A stretch of DNA of 64,000 bases, from NCBI GenBank assembly GCA_022419385.1, contig JAJUBI010000003.1, forward strand, positions 310,001-374,000, written 5' to 3'. Below, in pieces: positions 32,199 to 43,264 of this stretch; the first letter of the stretch is position 1, and every line of letters starts with the position of its first letter. The notes below the pieces were generated by a model, which had not been told where the DNA came from, made no database searches, and saw only the letters and a program-made list of their open reading frames with translations. The position numbers and the translations under genes are program-made. The stretch comes from Paraconiothyrium sp. Pb-2020 (taxonomy: Eukaryota > Ascomycota > Dothideomycetes > Pleosporales > Didymosphaeriaceae).

Positions 32199-35100
32199 AT
32201 GACTTATCATGTTTGTGGCTGTTATTACTTTCATCCAACGGCACGAGAGCGATACTACTTGCCGCAGGTGAGACTTGACGCTCACACCACCATCTTGTCG
32301 ACTGCGTCAAGAACGGTGTTGAAGCAGAAATTCATCAACCCATCTAAAGAGGAGCTTGAAGAAGTCAGGTATGTATTTGCCTCAAGCCTGACAGTAGTGC
32401 TGCACAGTGGCTGAAGGTAGAATTTGGACTACATGTTTGGACTTCATGGCGGTAAACGACTCTGGCGTGTCAACATCGAAGCTACAATTTGATTACGCAA
32501 CCTTGGACACGCATTAGATCTTGAATTACCCCAGGCATCCAACTCATGTATCACTTGCCGACCTTACGCTCCGGAGCCGGCCTTTATCTCAACAGAAAGC
32601 GCGCCTACGAAGAGGCCAAACCTCTAATTCAGCCTTTGTGCAGCCTGAATCCATCCTATGGTGCCCGTACTCGCGCAGCCAAGCACAAGTCAAAGTTCTC
32701 ATGGCTAATGTTTATGTGTAGATACGCTTTTCCACTGTTCGATGGAGTCAGTGTGGTAGACTTCTTTTGCAAAGTCGGAGATCGCACTCTATATGGCCTC
32801 GTGAAAGAGAAAGCAGAGGCGCGACAAACGTACGAGGATGCCAAAGAGCGCGGCGAGAAAGCTGCCCTTCTGGAGCAATTACCGAATGCTGCAGATGTCT
32901 TCACAACGTCTGTCAGCAATATACCTAAGAACTCTACAATCGAGGTCTCCATTACCTACATCCAGGAATTAAAACACGATGCAGAAGTGGATGGCGTTCG
33001 TTTGACCGTACCAACATCTGTTTCCCCCAGATACGGCTCGTATCCCGGGCAACTCATGAGCCAAACATCTATAGATGATACAAAGGGAATCTCACTGACC
33101 ATTGATGTGCGCATGGCCGATGGCATTCCCATCAAGAAGGTTCTGTCACCTTCACACCCCATAGAGGTTTCAATGGGCAGTTTGTCAACAAGCACCGCCG
33201 ATGAGGATCCATTGTTGTCGAAGGCGTCTGCTACCCTTGCCCTGCGAACGGCGCAGCTAGAGAAAGACTTCGTGCTTCAGGTCGTGGCCAAGGACGTTGG
33301 TGTTCCTCAGGCCATCTTGGAAACTCACCCAACGCTTCCTAATCAGCGAGCTTTGATGACGACTCTGGTAAGCAGTCTTGAAGCTGTGCAACATCGGTCA
33401 ACAGCAACTGATACCGTGTCAAGGTCCCCAAGTTCAATGTAAAATCACAGAAGCCGGAGATCATCTTCATTGCCGACCGCTCAGGGAGTATGCAAGGCAA
33501 CATCACGACCTTAATATCCGCACTCAAGATCTTCTTGAAATCTATCCCTATCGGCTGCATGTTTAACATATGTTCCTTTGGTGACAGTCATTCTTTTCTT
33601 TGGCCAACAAGTCAGCTATACAGTCAGGACACACTGACAGAAGCAATTAAGTATGGACAAAAACATGAACACTCTAGACACACATGCTAATTTGCATTTA
33701 GGCACGTCAGCGGGTTCCGTTCGAACTTCGGAGGCACTGAAACGCTGCGCGCAGTAAAGGCCTGCTTCAAAGCTCGTCTGAAAGAGATGCCAACCGAGCT
33801 CATGCTGCTGACAGATGGAGACATTTGGTCGCAGCAACAGTTGTTCGAGTATATCCACAACCAGACCAAGACGGAAAATGTCCGCGTATTTCCGATCGGT
33901 ATCGGTGGAGGCGTTTCTAGCGCCCTCATTGAAGGTATTGCCCGGGCTGGGCACGGATTTGCTCAGATGGTGGCAAAAAACGAGAAGCTTGATAGCAAGA
34001 TCGTGCGGATGGTATGTCTCTCCACCATATCTTTTAAGGCTAGATTGAGCATTGCTGTTGACATCAATGCTGACTACGTTTGCAGCTCAAGGGTGCACTT
34101 ACACCCCACATCAAAGATTACCGCTTGGAAGTGAGGTATGAAGACGACAGTGTGGATTCTGTCACAGACAGCTTGCGCATTCACCTCAACCTCGATGACC
34201 AACGTAGCGATCAAACTACCTTTTCGCCTGACAAGCTGGTGGCCAAACCAATTTCGTTATATGATACTAACGCCAAGGAGGAACATCCAAAGTCTGATGA
34301 AGGAACGGACGTATTTGCCGGTCTACCGAAGCTCGATCGACCCAAAATTCTACAAACACCCCATGAGATGCCTCCACTCTTTCCATTCAATCGCACCTGC
34401 GTCTATCTTCTACTTTCGCCTTCAGTAGCCAATGCCAAGCCAAAAACCGTTGTCTTGAAGGGCACATCGCCGCAAGGTCTTCTTGAGCTAGAGATTCCCG
34501 TAGAGGTTCGAACGGCTCCTGACCAGATGATACATCAACTGGCTGCGCGAAAAGCTACGCAGGAACTTGAAGAAGGCCGAGGCTGGATCACGGAAGCCAT
34601 AACGGACGGCGAGAAGCCTGGAGAGACAATTCCTATCAGCGAGAGGTATCCCGCGAAGACAGCGCTACTACAGCGACGTGAAGCCGTCCGACTGGGTGTT
34701 GAATTCCAGGTCGGCGGAAAATACTGCTCTTTCGTGGCGGTGGAAGCCAACGAAGCCGAGATCGCACAGAAGCGCAAGCAAACCATCAATGGCCCCGTGA
34801 AATCATCCTCTGATGAGAATATCGATGATTGGGTGCAGTTTTTCGATACTAACGATGTCGCCTATTACGGTTCCTCAGGTACGTTTTGTTTTTGATCATT
34901 TGCATGCTTGTCTTGTCTCTAGTGAGCTTCATAGGGTCCACGAGCTCTAGATGATGACTGATCGTGGTTGTAAAAGCTAGAATCAGTGGCTTTTGCGCCT
35001 AAATACCTTGCATCTAGGAAGACAAGGGGCTTTTTTTTTCGGAGGATCTCCTGTCCCTGCTAATTCTAACGCACGACCAGGTACGCAAAGCACTTCTCAT

Positions 35101-36135
35101 ACCAATAGTAAACGTACCCTGCCATCCGGAACCACCTCTGCACAGCGCTTTGGTGGGCCACAATATGGGCCTGACCACCTCGAGTATGCCATGCTGCATC
35201 ATATGTCACAGATGGTAGACCACCCTGTTTACGACGCAGAATTTTCCGCGCAACCACTTATGGACTCCTACGTACAGGGGCCAATCCTCTCCCAGGCAAT
35301 GCAGCAGCAATTTCAAGGATTCTCGTACAACCGCCCTGTTGTCCTTGATTGTAGCGTCGACGATGTATCGCTTATCAGGAGAGATTCGGCGTCGACAGCA
35401 CCGACCAAAGGCAAGAAGAGGAAGACTGACATATCTACAGGGGATGTTGCGGTGGCTGAAGAGCTCCAATTGGAAGAAATGGAAGATATTGATTACTCGG
35501 ACGAAGATCTGGGCTATGCTCTGTTCGATGGCCCCTCGGTCAGATCTACAGAGGCTCAAGAGGAACAGAGGGAAGACTCATCCAGTGGTATGGCCCGATT
35601 TGATCTACTACACACAGAAGATCCAAGCGCGCGGCGGTTGTCCTATGATAGTGCCATGGCTGACAGCGAGGAAGACAATGCCGCAGGTGCGAGTCGGTTC
35701 TTGAAGGCCGACGACACGTCTTCTGAGAACGACGACGACATCAACGAGGATGACAGCGGCGACAACGAAGACGACGAAGCAGCCGTTTCTGCGGACGAGG
35801 GCACATTCCTCGAAAGCATAATTGCCCAGCAGTTGTTCGATGGTTCCTGGAAATGCATCAAGCCTTCACTTCAGAAGGAAATGGGCATTAAGTCGGACGA
35901 CTACCGCAAGGAGATCGATGGCCTAGTGTTAAGTGGATACTCACTTGATCGTGGAAAGGCAGAAGTCGCTTTGAGCACGGCACTCATTGTTCTTTATCTC
36001 GAGTCGAAGCTAGCCGATGAAGAGGAGACATGGGAGTTGATCGTAGAGAAAGCGAAGACATGGTTCGGAAACAACGTAGATGGGGGGATGGTGGGGGCGG
36101 CGTTCGCAATGGCGACGGAACTCTTGAAGGCGTAG
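32199..36135 (+). CDS. VIT and von Willebrand factor A domain protein
   Basis: Six exons (32199-32368, 32722-33367, 33424-33650, 33702-34011, 34086-34878, 35018-36135) total 3264 bp, or 1087 residues. The N-terminus MTYHVCGCYY leads into a VIT domain (about residues 15-150: VRYAFPLFDGVSVVDFFCKVGDR, LLEQLPNAADVFTTSVSNIP). A VWA domain follows (about 275-470) with an intact MIDAS: DRSGSM, GGTETL and LLTDGDIW. A linker and acidic stretch (DINEDDSGDNEDDEAAVS) precede a C-terminal helical module (IIAQQLFDGSWKCI ... ALSTALIVLYLESKLADEEETW), also seen in related VIT-VWA proteins. Animal relatives are the inter-alpha-trypsin inhibitor heavy chains and PARP4. The fungal role is unknown; no signal peptide suggests an intracellular protein. 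Intron 1 (353 bp) is about seven times longer than most introns here. Confidence 0.88.
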
Positions 36136-37051
36136 AATGAAGATGATGATGGTATGACTGAGGGGACACCATAGACGGTCATTACAAGTTGGTACTTTAC
36201 AACACTCCTTCAGAGCTACGCGAAGACAGGTCTCCCAAATCAAATGGTCTCTCTCGCACTTGCTGTTACATGCTGTCAGGCAACATTCGTGGGAATAGTT
36301 TTGATGTGAATTTTAGTGTCTTGTCAAACCAAATGTCGTTGTGTTGGACTCGCCTGCCGAGGTCCTTAGAAACAAGGCGTTCAGTATCGTACAAGCATTC
36401 AATGCTTGGGCAATGGTCAGCCTCGGATGTTTCCAAAGGCTTTCCATTCTCATTGGTCTGCTTGGACGCATTCAATATGACAGTGCGTTGTTCCCCACAA
36501 TGTCGCGCCACCAACCCTAGTGAAACAGACCCGCTTTCGCTTCCCGAGGCACTCCCGCTACCAGCCCTGCGCTCATCTTCCTCTCGATTATCGCATTTTC
36601 AATGTATCCTGATCGTCCGCTTTACTATCCCAGGGACTTGCTTGCATGTACTACCCACCTTAATTTCAGTTTACAGGAAACATGTATGCCCAGAAGGCTG
36701 GAAGGCTTACAGAAACGGTGAAAGCGGGTCTAAGAGGCATAGATCAGCAAACATAGATTGGTGCAACGACGAAGTAGGGCGATGATGCTCCAGAGAAAGC
36801 TCGGCGTTTGTTTCGAACAAAAATTGTGGCGCTGGGCGATCGGGGGCTGGTGCCTCGGCTTTGCTACCTGGGGCGCTCTCTACTGAGTAGCGATGTAAAT
36901 ATAAAGGGAGCGCATACTTGTTGAACGCATCGATATCGGCATCACCGCGCTTCACTTCACTCTCGTTCATTCACTTCTTGATCATTGTCGCTCGTTGTGC
37001 TGTGCACTTCACATTTATTTTAACGCACTCACTCGTTACTTTACGTTCAAG
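36136..37051. other. Intergenic; no supported gene
   Basis: A 198-codon plus frame (36189-36785) and an overlapping 82-codon minus frame (36266-36514) have no recognisable domain. The 150 bp before 37052 contain pyrimidine-rich sequence typical of fungal promoters. Confidence 0.4.
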
Positions 37052-37985
37052 ATGAAGTATACTCCTGTTTCCATGCTTCTTCTCGCAGGTCTGAGCGATG
37101 CTCGACCCAAACCCCAGTTCGGCTTCAGCATACCTTCCTTTTCTCTGCCTAGTCTACCGACTGGAGGCTTCGGCTTGGGTTCAGGATCTGGTATAGGATC
37201 CGGATTCAGTATTCCTTCCCTTGGAGGTCTTCCTGGTGCTACAGGCGCAGCTTCCAACGTGGCGACCGCGACTGCGATTGCTACCCCCACGAGTGCTGCA
37301 GCTCAGCCCACTTCAACTGGATCAACCGGTGGAAGTGGAACAGTAGGCAGCAACTGCACTCCTCAGGCCGGCAGTAGTGGCGGACTCGGGGGTACTGAGA
37401 ATGGTGTCACAGACAAAAACTGCTGTACCGGCCTGACCGTCATCTTTGCTCGCGGAACGAGCGAGATGGGGAATGTTGGCACCATCTCCGGACCACCGAT
37501 GTTCAAGAGTCTGAGATCGAAGTTGGGTGACGGCAATGTCACGATCCAGGGTGTTGACTATCCCGCCGACGCTGCTGTAAGTTTGCACACATATTTGAAC
37601 ACGCGGCTTCTGACTCTAAGAACAGGGAAACGCAAACTTGGGCGCGTCAGGTGGTCCCACGATGGCCAAGCTCGTCCAAACCGCCAAGTCACAGTGCCCT
37701 GACAGCAAGATCATCGTCTCCGGCTACTCTCAGGGTGCCATGGTGGTCCACAATGCGTTCAGCCAGGGGATCTCCGCCTCAGATGTTACTGGCGCGATCA
37801 TGTTTGGTGACCCATTGAAGACTCAGAGCATTAGCGGACTGAGCACGGATAAGATCAAGGAGTTCTGCGCCACGGCGGATAGCATTTGCGGTACTGGAGA
37901 TAATCCGCAGGGCAGTCATCTCAGCTATGGAGATGTCGCCGAAGAGGCTGCGGACTGGGTCATCCAGGCGGCTAGTTTGTCTTGA
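37052..37985 (+). CDS. Cutinase with long low-complexity N-terminus
   Basis: Two exons (37052-37576 and 37626-37985, 49-bp intron) give 294 residues. A signal peptide (MKYTPVSMLLLAGLSDA) precedes about 85 residues rich in Gly, Ser, Pro and Thr. The cutinase domain starts near CCTGLTVIFARGTSEMGN, which holds the oxyanion-hole segment. The nucleophile Ser210 is in GYSQGAMV, the Asp is in CATADSICG and the His in GSHLSYG, with Cys placed as in classical cutinases. Role: serine esterase acting on cutin polyesters outside the cell. The long linker could be wall-associated or act as a spacer; catalytic cutinases usually have only a short propeptide. Confidence 0.93.
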
Positions 37986-38253
37986 TTGTGCGGGATTTTG
38001 AGATGGATGATCTAGGAAATGGAGACATAGGTGAACATAGGGAGACCTGTGAGGCTTTCACGCGTTGAGCGAGCCTCGACACTGGAGAAAGCGAGCATTT
38101 TTAGCGCTTGCGCTAGCACAAATTAGACTAGCATCGTTACATAACGCGTAGTGAAACTTCAATGTTCTCTGCATTGCAACCCCTCCGCCGAGAAGTAAAT
38201 GCTAACACTGCAATTCGGACACATTCTCAATATTCTATCCCAACTGCCCCATC

Positions 38254-39745
38254 ATGCCAGCTAAGTGCAGGGACCGCGAGAAGATAGCAGCCTCAGGCAC
38301 GGTCGACATACTCTCTCTTCCTGTCTGTGCGATTCGAGGCAACCTATGCTTTCGCTGCTTCAGCCCTTCTGATGACATCTTGAAGTGTTCAGGCTGTAAG
38401 CGGGCGTACTATTGCTCTGCCAAATGCCAGAAGCTGGATTGGAAGCTCATGCACAAGAATCATTGTACGATTTTCAAAACGATCAACAATGTCGAGGAAG
38501 AGAAGTATCAAGCATCTAGAACATGGGAAGAATATCGCGAGTATCTAGTACGTGAGATACAGCAACATGAGGCGCGTGTTCCTCCTTGGCAAAAGCTAAC
38601 AAGTTGTAGTTGATGATGGTTCGGGTAATTCGAAATGCTGCACCGAGAGATGACGATTTGTGTTATATTGTGCAGTGGGTGAAGTCTGTCAAGTGTACCC
38701 ATGGTCTGTACTGACTCTGATAGAGCGCAAGCTTACTGCGCCTCCTGCCGCCGTAGCGCAGTACAACTCGCAAGCCGCAAGCTCACTCTCAATCGTTGCA
38801 ACGACTGTCGCCTAGTCTTCTCTTGTCCTGACTGCTCGCCTGCACGGAGCATTCGGCGTCGATATGTGCTGCCTATCAGAACTTCCGTCGCATTGAAAAT
38901 TTCCGCGTCAACTTCTTTGAAGATACCGGAAAAGCAACTCCGATTACGTGCACGCAGTTTCCGAATGAAAACCGCAAGTCTCTCGCAGGTGCTACCGGAT
39001 GGTTCGATTACTACACTAAGATATCCGATAAGCAGCAAATCAAAGGAAAATTCAAACCTGACTTCAGCAGCATCGAAGATGAGATCGATAGAAATGGCTC
39101 CGACAATGAGAAAGATGAAGCCGAGAGAATGCTCATGTTTCTTTTGTATGCAACGGACAGCCTCACCATGCCATTGACCATCTTAGCAGCCCTCGAAGAT
39201 CTCCAGTGGGATAAACCGAACCTGAACATTCACATGCTGGGTGCCACGGATCGCGAACTTACGGCATTGGCGAACTTCGAAGAGATGCTGCACTTAGTAC
39301 CAAGCTTACAACGTCTTCACATCACAGCTATTGGTCCCGGAATACCAGGTCCGGCCGATGGTACTGTTCTTGCGAAACAGAATCTCGACTGCTGTCCTCC
39401 TTGTAAGGCAGATGGGCGGCAACGATCCATTTCGCTTCACAAAGGCGTTTACCATGAGTTTTCTCAGAGTCCTGCCTTTGAAGAACCGGATCTGGTCGTA
39501 CTATTTAACAGCGGATGGGTTGACGGTGATGACGCAAAGTCGCACTGGGAGCCGACCGTCAAAGCTCTGGTTGAAAACAATGTGCCAGCGTTGTTCACGA
39601 CGTACATGCTGGAGAGGCGCAGAATGAACAAAAGAGGTTGAAAGAACTGGGAGCAAGATTTGTGACTGAAGTTGATGAGAACAAGTGGAGAGGTTTGGTG
39701 CCTACGCCTGAGTTCATCGACGAAGAATATGGCATGGTTCAATAA
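38254..39745 (+). pseudogene. MYND zinc-finger protein with MSS51-like C-terminus, two frameshifts
   Basis: The N-terminus carries a full MYND finger: CFRCFSPSDDILKCSGC, YYCSAKC and H-x3-C (residues 32-70). Short introns end near 38608 (GCTAACAAGTTGTAG) and 38722 (TGACTCTGATAG). A second Cys-rich segment follows (CASCRR, CNDCRLVFSCPDCSPA). The frame must then shift by one base near 38850 to continue as EHSASICAAYQNFRRIENF. It runs through LTILAALEDLQWDKPNLNIHMLGA and LHLVPSLQRLHITAIGPG, which resembles the C-terminal domain of MSS51-type proteins, and must shift again near 39608 to end as EAQNEQKRLKELGARFV and WRGLVPTPEF. Two missing bases mean a decayed gene or assembly errors. MSS51 in yeast controls mitochondrial COX1 translation; related fungal MYND proteins are mostly uncharacterised. 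Confidence 0.7.
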
Positions 39746-40041
39746 CGCGTACAGATATATCATACAGGGGAAAGAGTAGACAATAAAGCTTCATACCATT
39801 AGGGGTAGCACTGATGACAAAGAAATGGATTAACACATATTACAATGCCTGCGGAACAAGAATCGAGGAGATCTTGGATCCAAGACATGCCTACGGAAAG
39901 CCCAGATGTTATCTTCCGGCCCTTTCCTGGCCCATCGTCCTATCCAGTCTATAAGTCATACTCGGCTGATTGTTCTACTGTGGAATTCGCTCGCATGGTG
40001 TCTCGTTTCTACTTTTTTTACGGCAAATGTTGTCCAACTAC

Positions 40042-41307
40042 TTATTGATGCAAGCGTTGCTTCTTCACTGGGTATCCCGCCTGTTGCACCTTCTCGTAGA
40101 ACAGCAGCAAGCCTTTCCTCGTGCACCAGGCTTCGCGCTTCCTCTGACGTTGCTTCGGACACCACCTCATCTCACATTCCCACCAGATGTTGTCGGAGGC
40201 TCGCGTGAATGTCGAGTACACTATATCTCCGTCGCCCAAATCGACACGCTTGATGACGCTTTGCAGTTCATACATAGGGGAAGTCGAAGGTCCCCGCGTG
40301 AGATCACATGCGGTCAGATCAAGTGTCTCTTCTAGAGCGGTAAGCTTAGCAGTTGAGGCGGGGGATTTGCACGGCATTCGACGTCCTGGTGGACGGACAG
40401 GGTCTTCATCATCGTCATCTTCCTCCTCAACAGCCTTCTTGCCTGTGAAATCGTCCTGATCCTTCTGCATCAGCTCAATTATGAGGATTTGGGGAAGGAC
40501 ATCGAAACCGAGCCCAGCTCCATCCGCTGCAACGTGGCCTTTGCATCGCTTGCAATAATGTTCCATCTTGGCGCTATTGAATACGCGCTTTTTGATCATC
40601 TCGGTGATGGGGCACTTAGATTTATCCATACGACCGTTGTGGTCGAGCGGATGCTCGACTGCGTAGCCCCACGATGTCTGCTGCTCGTACAGCTTTGGAA
40701 AATTTGGACCTTTGCCGCACTTGGGGCCTCTACAGACCATTTCGATGACCTCTTGAATTTCGAGAAGGCCTTTGACGCGTGGATGCTGCTCTGGATCGCT
40801 CTCTTCCGCAAGCAGAGAGCCAGGATGACCGATTGACAAAGACTCAAGGACCAACTCAAGCCAGCTTACAGGATCAGGGCTAGGATCAGTTGAGAGACCA
40901 CTCATCATGAACTGTAAGGCGTGAGCATTGACCATTGGGCTCTGAGCAGAACTTGCTGTTTGCAGATTGATGAGCACCCGCAATAGCTCTGCAACAGGGT
41001 TGACAGAGACCTGTGTCGCGTCATCGTCGGACCAAAGAGCGCCCTTTATGCTTTCTTCGATTTCTGTAGCAGTCAATGTCTCGTCAACTTCGAGGGAAGG
41101 CCCTACAAAGTAGTTTCCGAGTTTAAGTTGCAGCCACGTTGCATCTACTGCGGTAGCAAGAGCTTGAAGGACTGCATTCGAATGGCTGTAGTTCTTAGCA
41201 TTCGTCTTCAGCCCTTTGGGTGCCAGCCGACGTGGCTTAGACACAATCCCTTCTGTCCGATTCTCAGCGCTCAGTGTACGCTTTCGTACAGGTCCCTGAT
41301 AGGACAT
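40042..41307 (-). CDS. Ubiquitin-specific-protease-like pseudoenzyme
   Basis: A single exon of 421 residues with the USP fold pattern but no catalytic residues. The Cys box, normally N-x-G-N-T-C-Y-M-N, reads NAKNYSHSNAVLQAL (residues 35-49), with Ser41 (codon AGC) at the nucleophile position. The His box reads GDIVYSTFTR (360-369), with Val363 where GHY is expected. The third-residue region after WWEC is EM (379-380) instead of N/D-D. Zinc-binding pairs survive as C192/C197 and C252/C255 (MVCRGPKC, YCKRCKG), and the fold end GLLLFYEKVQ is conserved. The frame is intact and composition normal, so it is not a decayed gene. It most likely binds ubiquitin or a partner without cleaving. Its neighbour on the same strand is a USP that keeps the Cys, His and Asn/Asp residues. 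Confidence 0.75.
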   Translation of the reverse strand: MSYQGPVRKRTLSAENRTEGIVSKPRRLAPKGLKTNAKNYSHSNAVLQALATAVDATWLQLKLGNYFVGPSLEVDETLTATEIEESIKGALWSDDDATQVSVNPVAELLRVLINLQTASSAQSPMVNAHALQFMMSGLSTDPSPDPVSWLELVLESLSIGHPGSLLAEESDPEQHPRVKGLLEIQEVIEMVCRGPKCGKGPNFPKLYEQQTSWGYAVEHPLDHNGRMDKSKCPITEMIKKRVFNSAKMEHYCKRCKGHVAADGAGLGFDVLPQILIIELMQKDQDDFTGKKAVEEEDDDDEDPVRPPGRRMPCKSPASTAKLTALEETLDLTACDLTRGPSTSPMYELQSVIKRVDLGDGDIVYSTFTRASDNIWWECEMRWCPKQRQRKREAWCTRKGLLLFYEKVQQAGYPVKKQRLHQ

Positions 41308-41761
41308 CCTGAAGTGGTAGTAGGAGTATTCAGGAATACTAGGTATGTGAAGTTAATTTTGAAGATACTTTGGAGATCTTTCGACTATTTGGGAAGCTTA
41401 TTGTTTTGGCCAGATATGATAAGCTCTTGGCGGCTAGATTAGATGAGTGAAAGACCTGAGAAATGTTGTGAAATCACAACACATACGGTATCCCAAGGTC
41501 TGTCTTTTCACCTTGAGCAAGCATTTGGTCAACGTAGAAAGTTTTCGGGAGAAAGCTTACACTACACTTACTAGCTTGCCTAAGGCCTGTTCTTACAATA
41601 TCATCTTCTTTCTTAACACTACACAAAAGGCACACGTGATATCGTACAAAAAAAGGCCAAATGAACCATACAATGACACCCCGTTTCACTCCAGCACTCC
41701 CGCTGTAATACTCATTAAGTCATGACAAGCTCTAATCATCGCCCTTCAGTTGTGGGTCACC
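41308..41761. other. Spacer between the two USP-like genes
   Basis: 454 bp hold the 3' flank of the active gene and the promoter of the inactive one. No other gene seen. Confidence 0.5.
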
Positions 41762-43264
41762 CTACCATTGGTCGTACACCTCCTTTGGTTGGATCTCCAC
41801 TACATGATGCTCCTGCTTCTGCTCCTGCTCCTGATTCTCTCCCTGCTCCTCATTATTATCTTTCTTCATGTCTTGCTTCTTCTCGTGCTCTGTCCCTTGC
41901 TTTTGGAATTTGCTCGTGAAATCATCGGGTTGCACCTTTTCGTACAGAGCCATATAAGCCTGGGAATACTCAAGGTCTCCTACAGGGTAAGGACCAGTCG
42001 AAACTTTGCTGACACTACTATCGTTGCATTGCCACCAGTTGTTGGAGCCATCTTCGTCGGTCCTTGACACGGCAAAGTAGTGTCCGGTTGCAAAAGTAGA
42101 ACCAGAGTGATAGATGACTGTGCGCAGCTTGTACACGTGTTTGTTCTCCTCGCTACCGTCAGCTCCTACGTACTGTGAAAGATCTATCGTACATGCTTGT
42201 TCATCGAACAGAACCTTGTACGCGAGTTTGTTGCTCGAATCCCACTCTGTCTTTCCTTCTATGGCCTCGTGGCGTAAAAACTTGAGCTTGAGGAAATCTG
42301 GGAGTGATTCAAGAAAACGGAGAGTCTTTTGGTGTGCACAGCCTTCGGAGCCGTACGGACAGCCATCATAGTACTTCGCATTGTATTCAAACAGCCTGTT
42401 TACTGATATTGCCTGCGCCTGGGCCGGCTTATCCATCACGTCAACCACAGTAGTCGTCTGCAGTCGTGGAAATGGTTTCAGTGACATGTACCAGCTTGGA
42501 TCGGACATTTCCTTCTCCTCAGGGAAATTGCTACATTTCACAATCTCAGATGTATGGATGCGAAACAGGCAATGCAAGACACGCCCATAGCTCGAATCAT
42601 CGCCCAGATGATTGAGTAAAGCGCAGAAGTATTCGGCCGTATCTTGCTCCTCTCTTCCCTTATAATCTGATAGGCCTGAAAGTCTTGCGAAGGTGAATTG
42701 GAAGGCAAAAGGTGGAACCGCTGCTGCTAAACCCTTACTGCGAAGTAGTTTGAGTAGATGCAAGAACTCCCATTTTAAGTTCAGTTCGTAATTTTCTAAC
42801 CTATAGATGGAGGTCTCATAATAGTCCGAATTGGTATGGTTTCGATTCATCTGTGGTAGCGTTCCGACGGGCACGCCTGACTCGCGTTCCAATTTGAGAT
42901 CAACGGCTGCTAGTGCTTGTAGGATTGAGTTCATGTAGCACGTGTGCCTTCCACGATCGCGAATCAACCCCCTTGGCGTAGAGCTTCTCGGTAATGAAGG
43001 GCCAGGCATGACATTACTTAATGACAGGGGTGCGGAGGGCTGAGAGCTTGAATGATCCAGAGCCTTCCCTGATTTGCTTGTAGTGATTGAACTCTTCAGA
43101 TCTTGAATCGCATTCAACGTTTCTTGCATCTTATTGATCAACAAACCATCCCTCTTATCGTTCTGCATGGAAACGAAGGTGGCTAGATCTGCTTGCTGAA
43201 GATTCATCGATCTCATAATGTCGCTCTGCCTGTTGAGAATCTTCTTTAGTAGCTTATCCGTCAT
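41762..43264 (-). CDS. Ubiquitin-specific protease (C19 family)
   Basis: A single exon. I choose ATG 43264 (MTDKLLKKILNRQSDIMR, 500 residues) over the open-frame start at 43420, whose first 52 residues look non-coding. Residues 1-95 form a helical or coiled-coil region. The Cys box is HTCYMNSILQAL with nucleophile Cys109, the His box is FATGHYFAVSR with His395, and the third catalytic residue is in WWQCNDSSVS (Asn414/Asp415). EEQDTAEYFCALLN matches the usual QQDAxEF helix. The stretch before the nucleophile, RGRHTC, departs from the usual N-x-G-N-T-C, so the Asn that normally helps form the oxyanion hole is Arg. The C-terminus is a Glu/Gln/Lys-rich tail. Role: removal of ubiquitin from proteins. 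Confidence 0.87.
   Translation of the reverse strand: MTDKLLKKILNRQSDIMRSMNLQQADLATFVSMQNDKRDGLLINKMQETLNAIQDLKSSITTSKSGKALDHSSSQPSAPLSLSNVMPGPSLPRSSTPRGLIRDRGRHTCYMNSILQALAAVDLKLERESGVPVGTLPQMNRNHTNSDYYETSIYRLENYELNLKWEFLHLLKLLRSKGLAAAVPPFAFQFTFARLSGLSDYKGREEQDTAEYFCALLNHLGDDSSYGRVLHCLFRIHTSEIVKCSNFPEEKEMSDPSWYMSLKPFPRLQTTTVVDVMDKPAQAQAISVNRLFEYNAKYYDGCPYGSEGCAHQKTLRFLESLPDFLKLKFLRHEAIEGKTEWDSSNKLAYKVLFDEQACTIDLSQYVGADGSEENKHVYKLRTVIYHSGSTFATGHYFAVSRTDEDGSNNWWQCNDSSVSKVSTGPYPVGDLEYSQAYMALYEKVQPDDFTSKFQKQGTEHEKKQDMKKDNNEEQGENQEQEQKQEHHVVEIQPKEVYDQW

Noticed and set aside
36189..36785. 198-codon plus frame after the VIT-VWA gene
   Set aside because: No recognisable domain, Cys/Ser-rich irregular composition, and competing minus frames.
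40187..40836. Plus-strand frames opposite the pseudo-USP
   Set aside because: They are shadows of the intact 421-codon minus gene, including Ser-rich runs opposite its acidic stretch.
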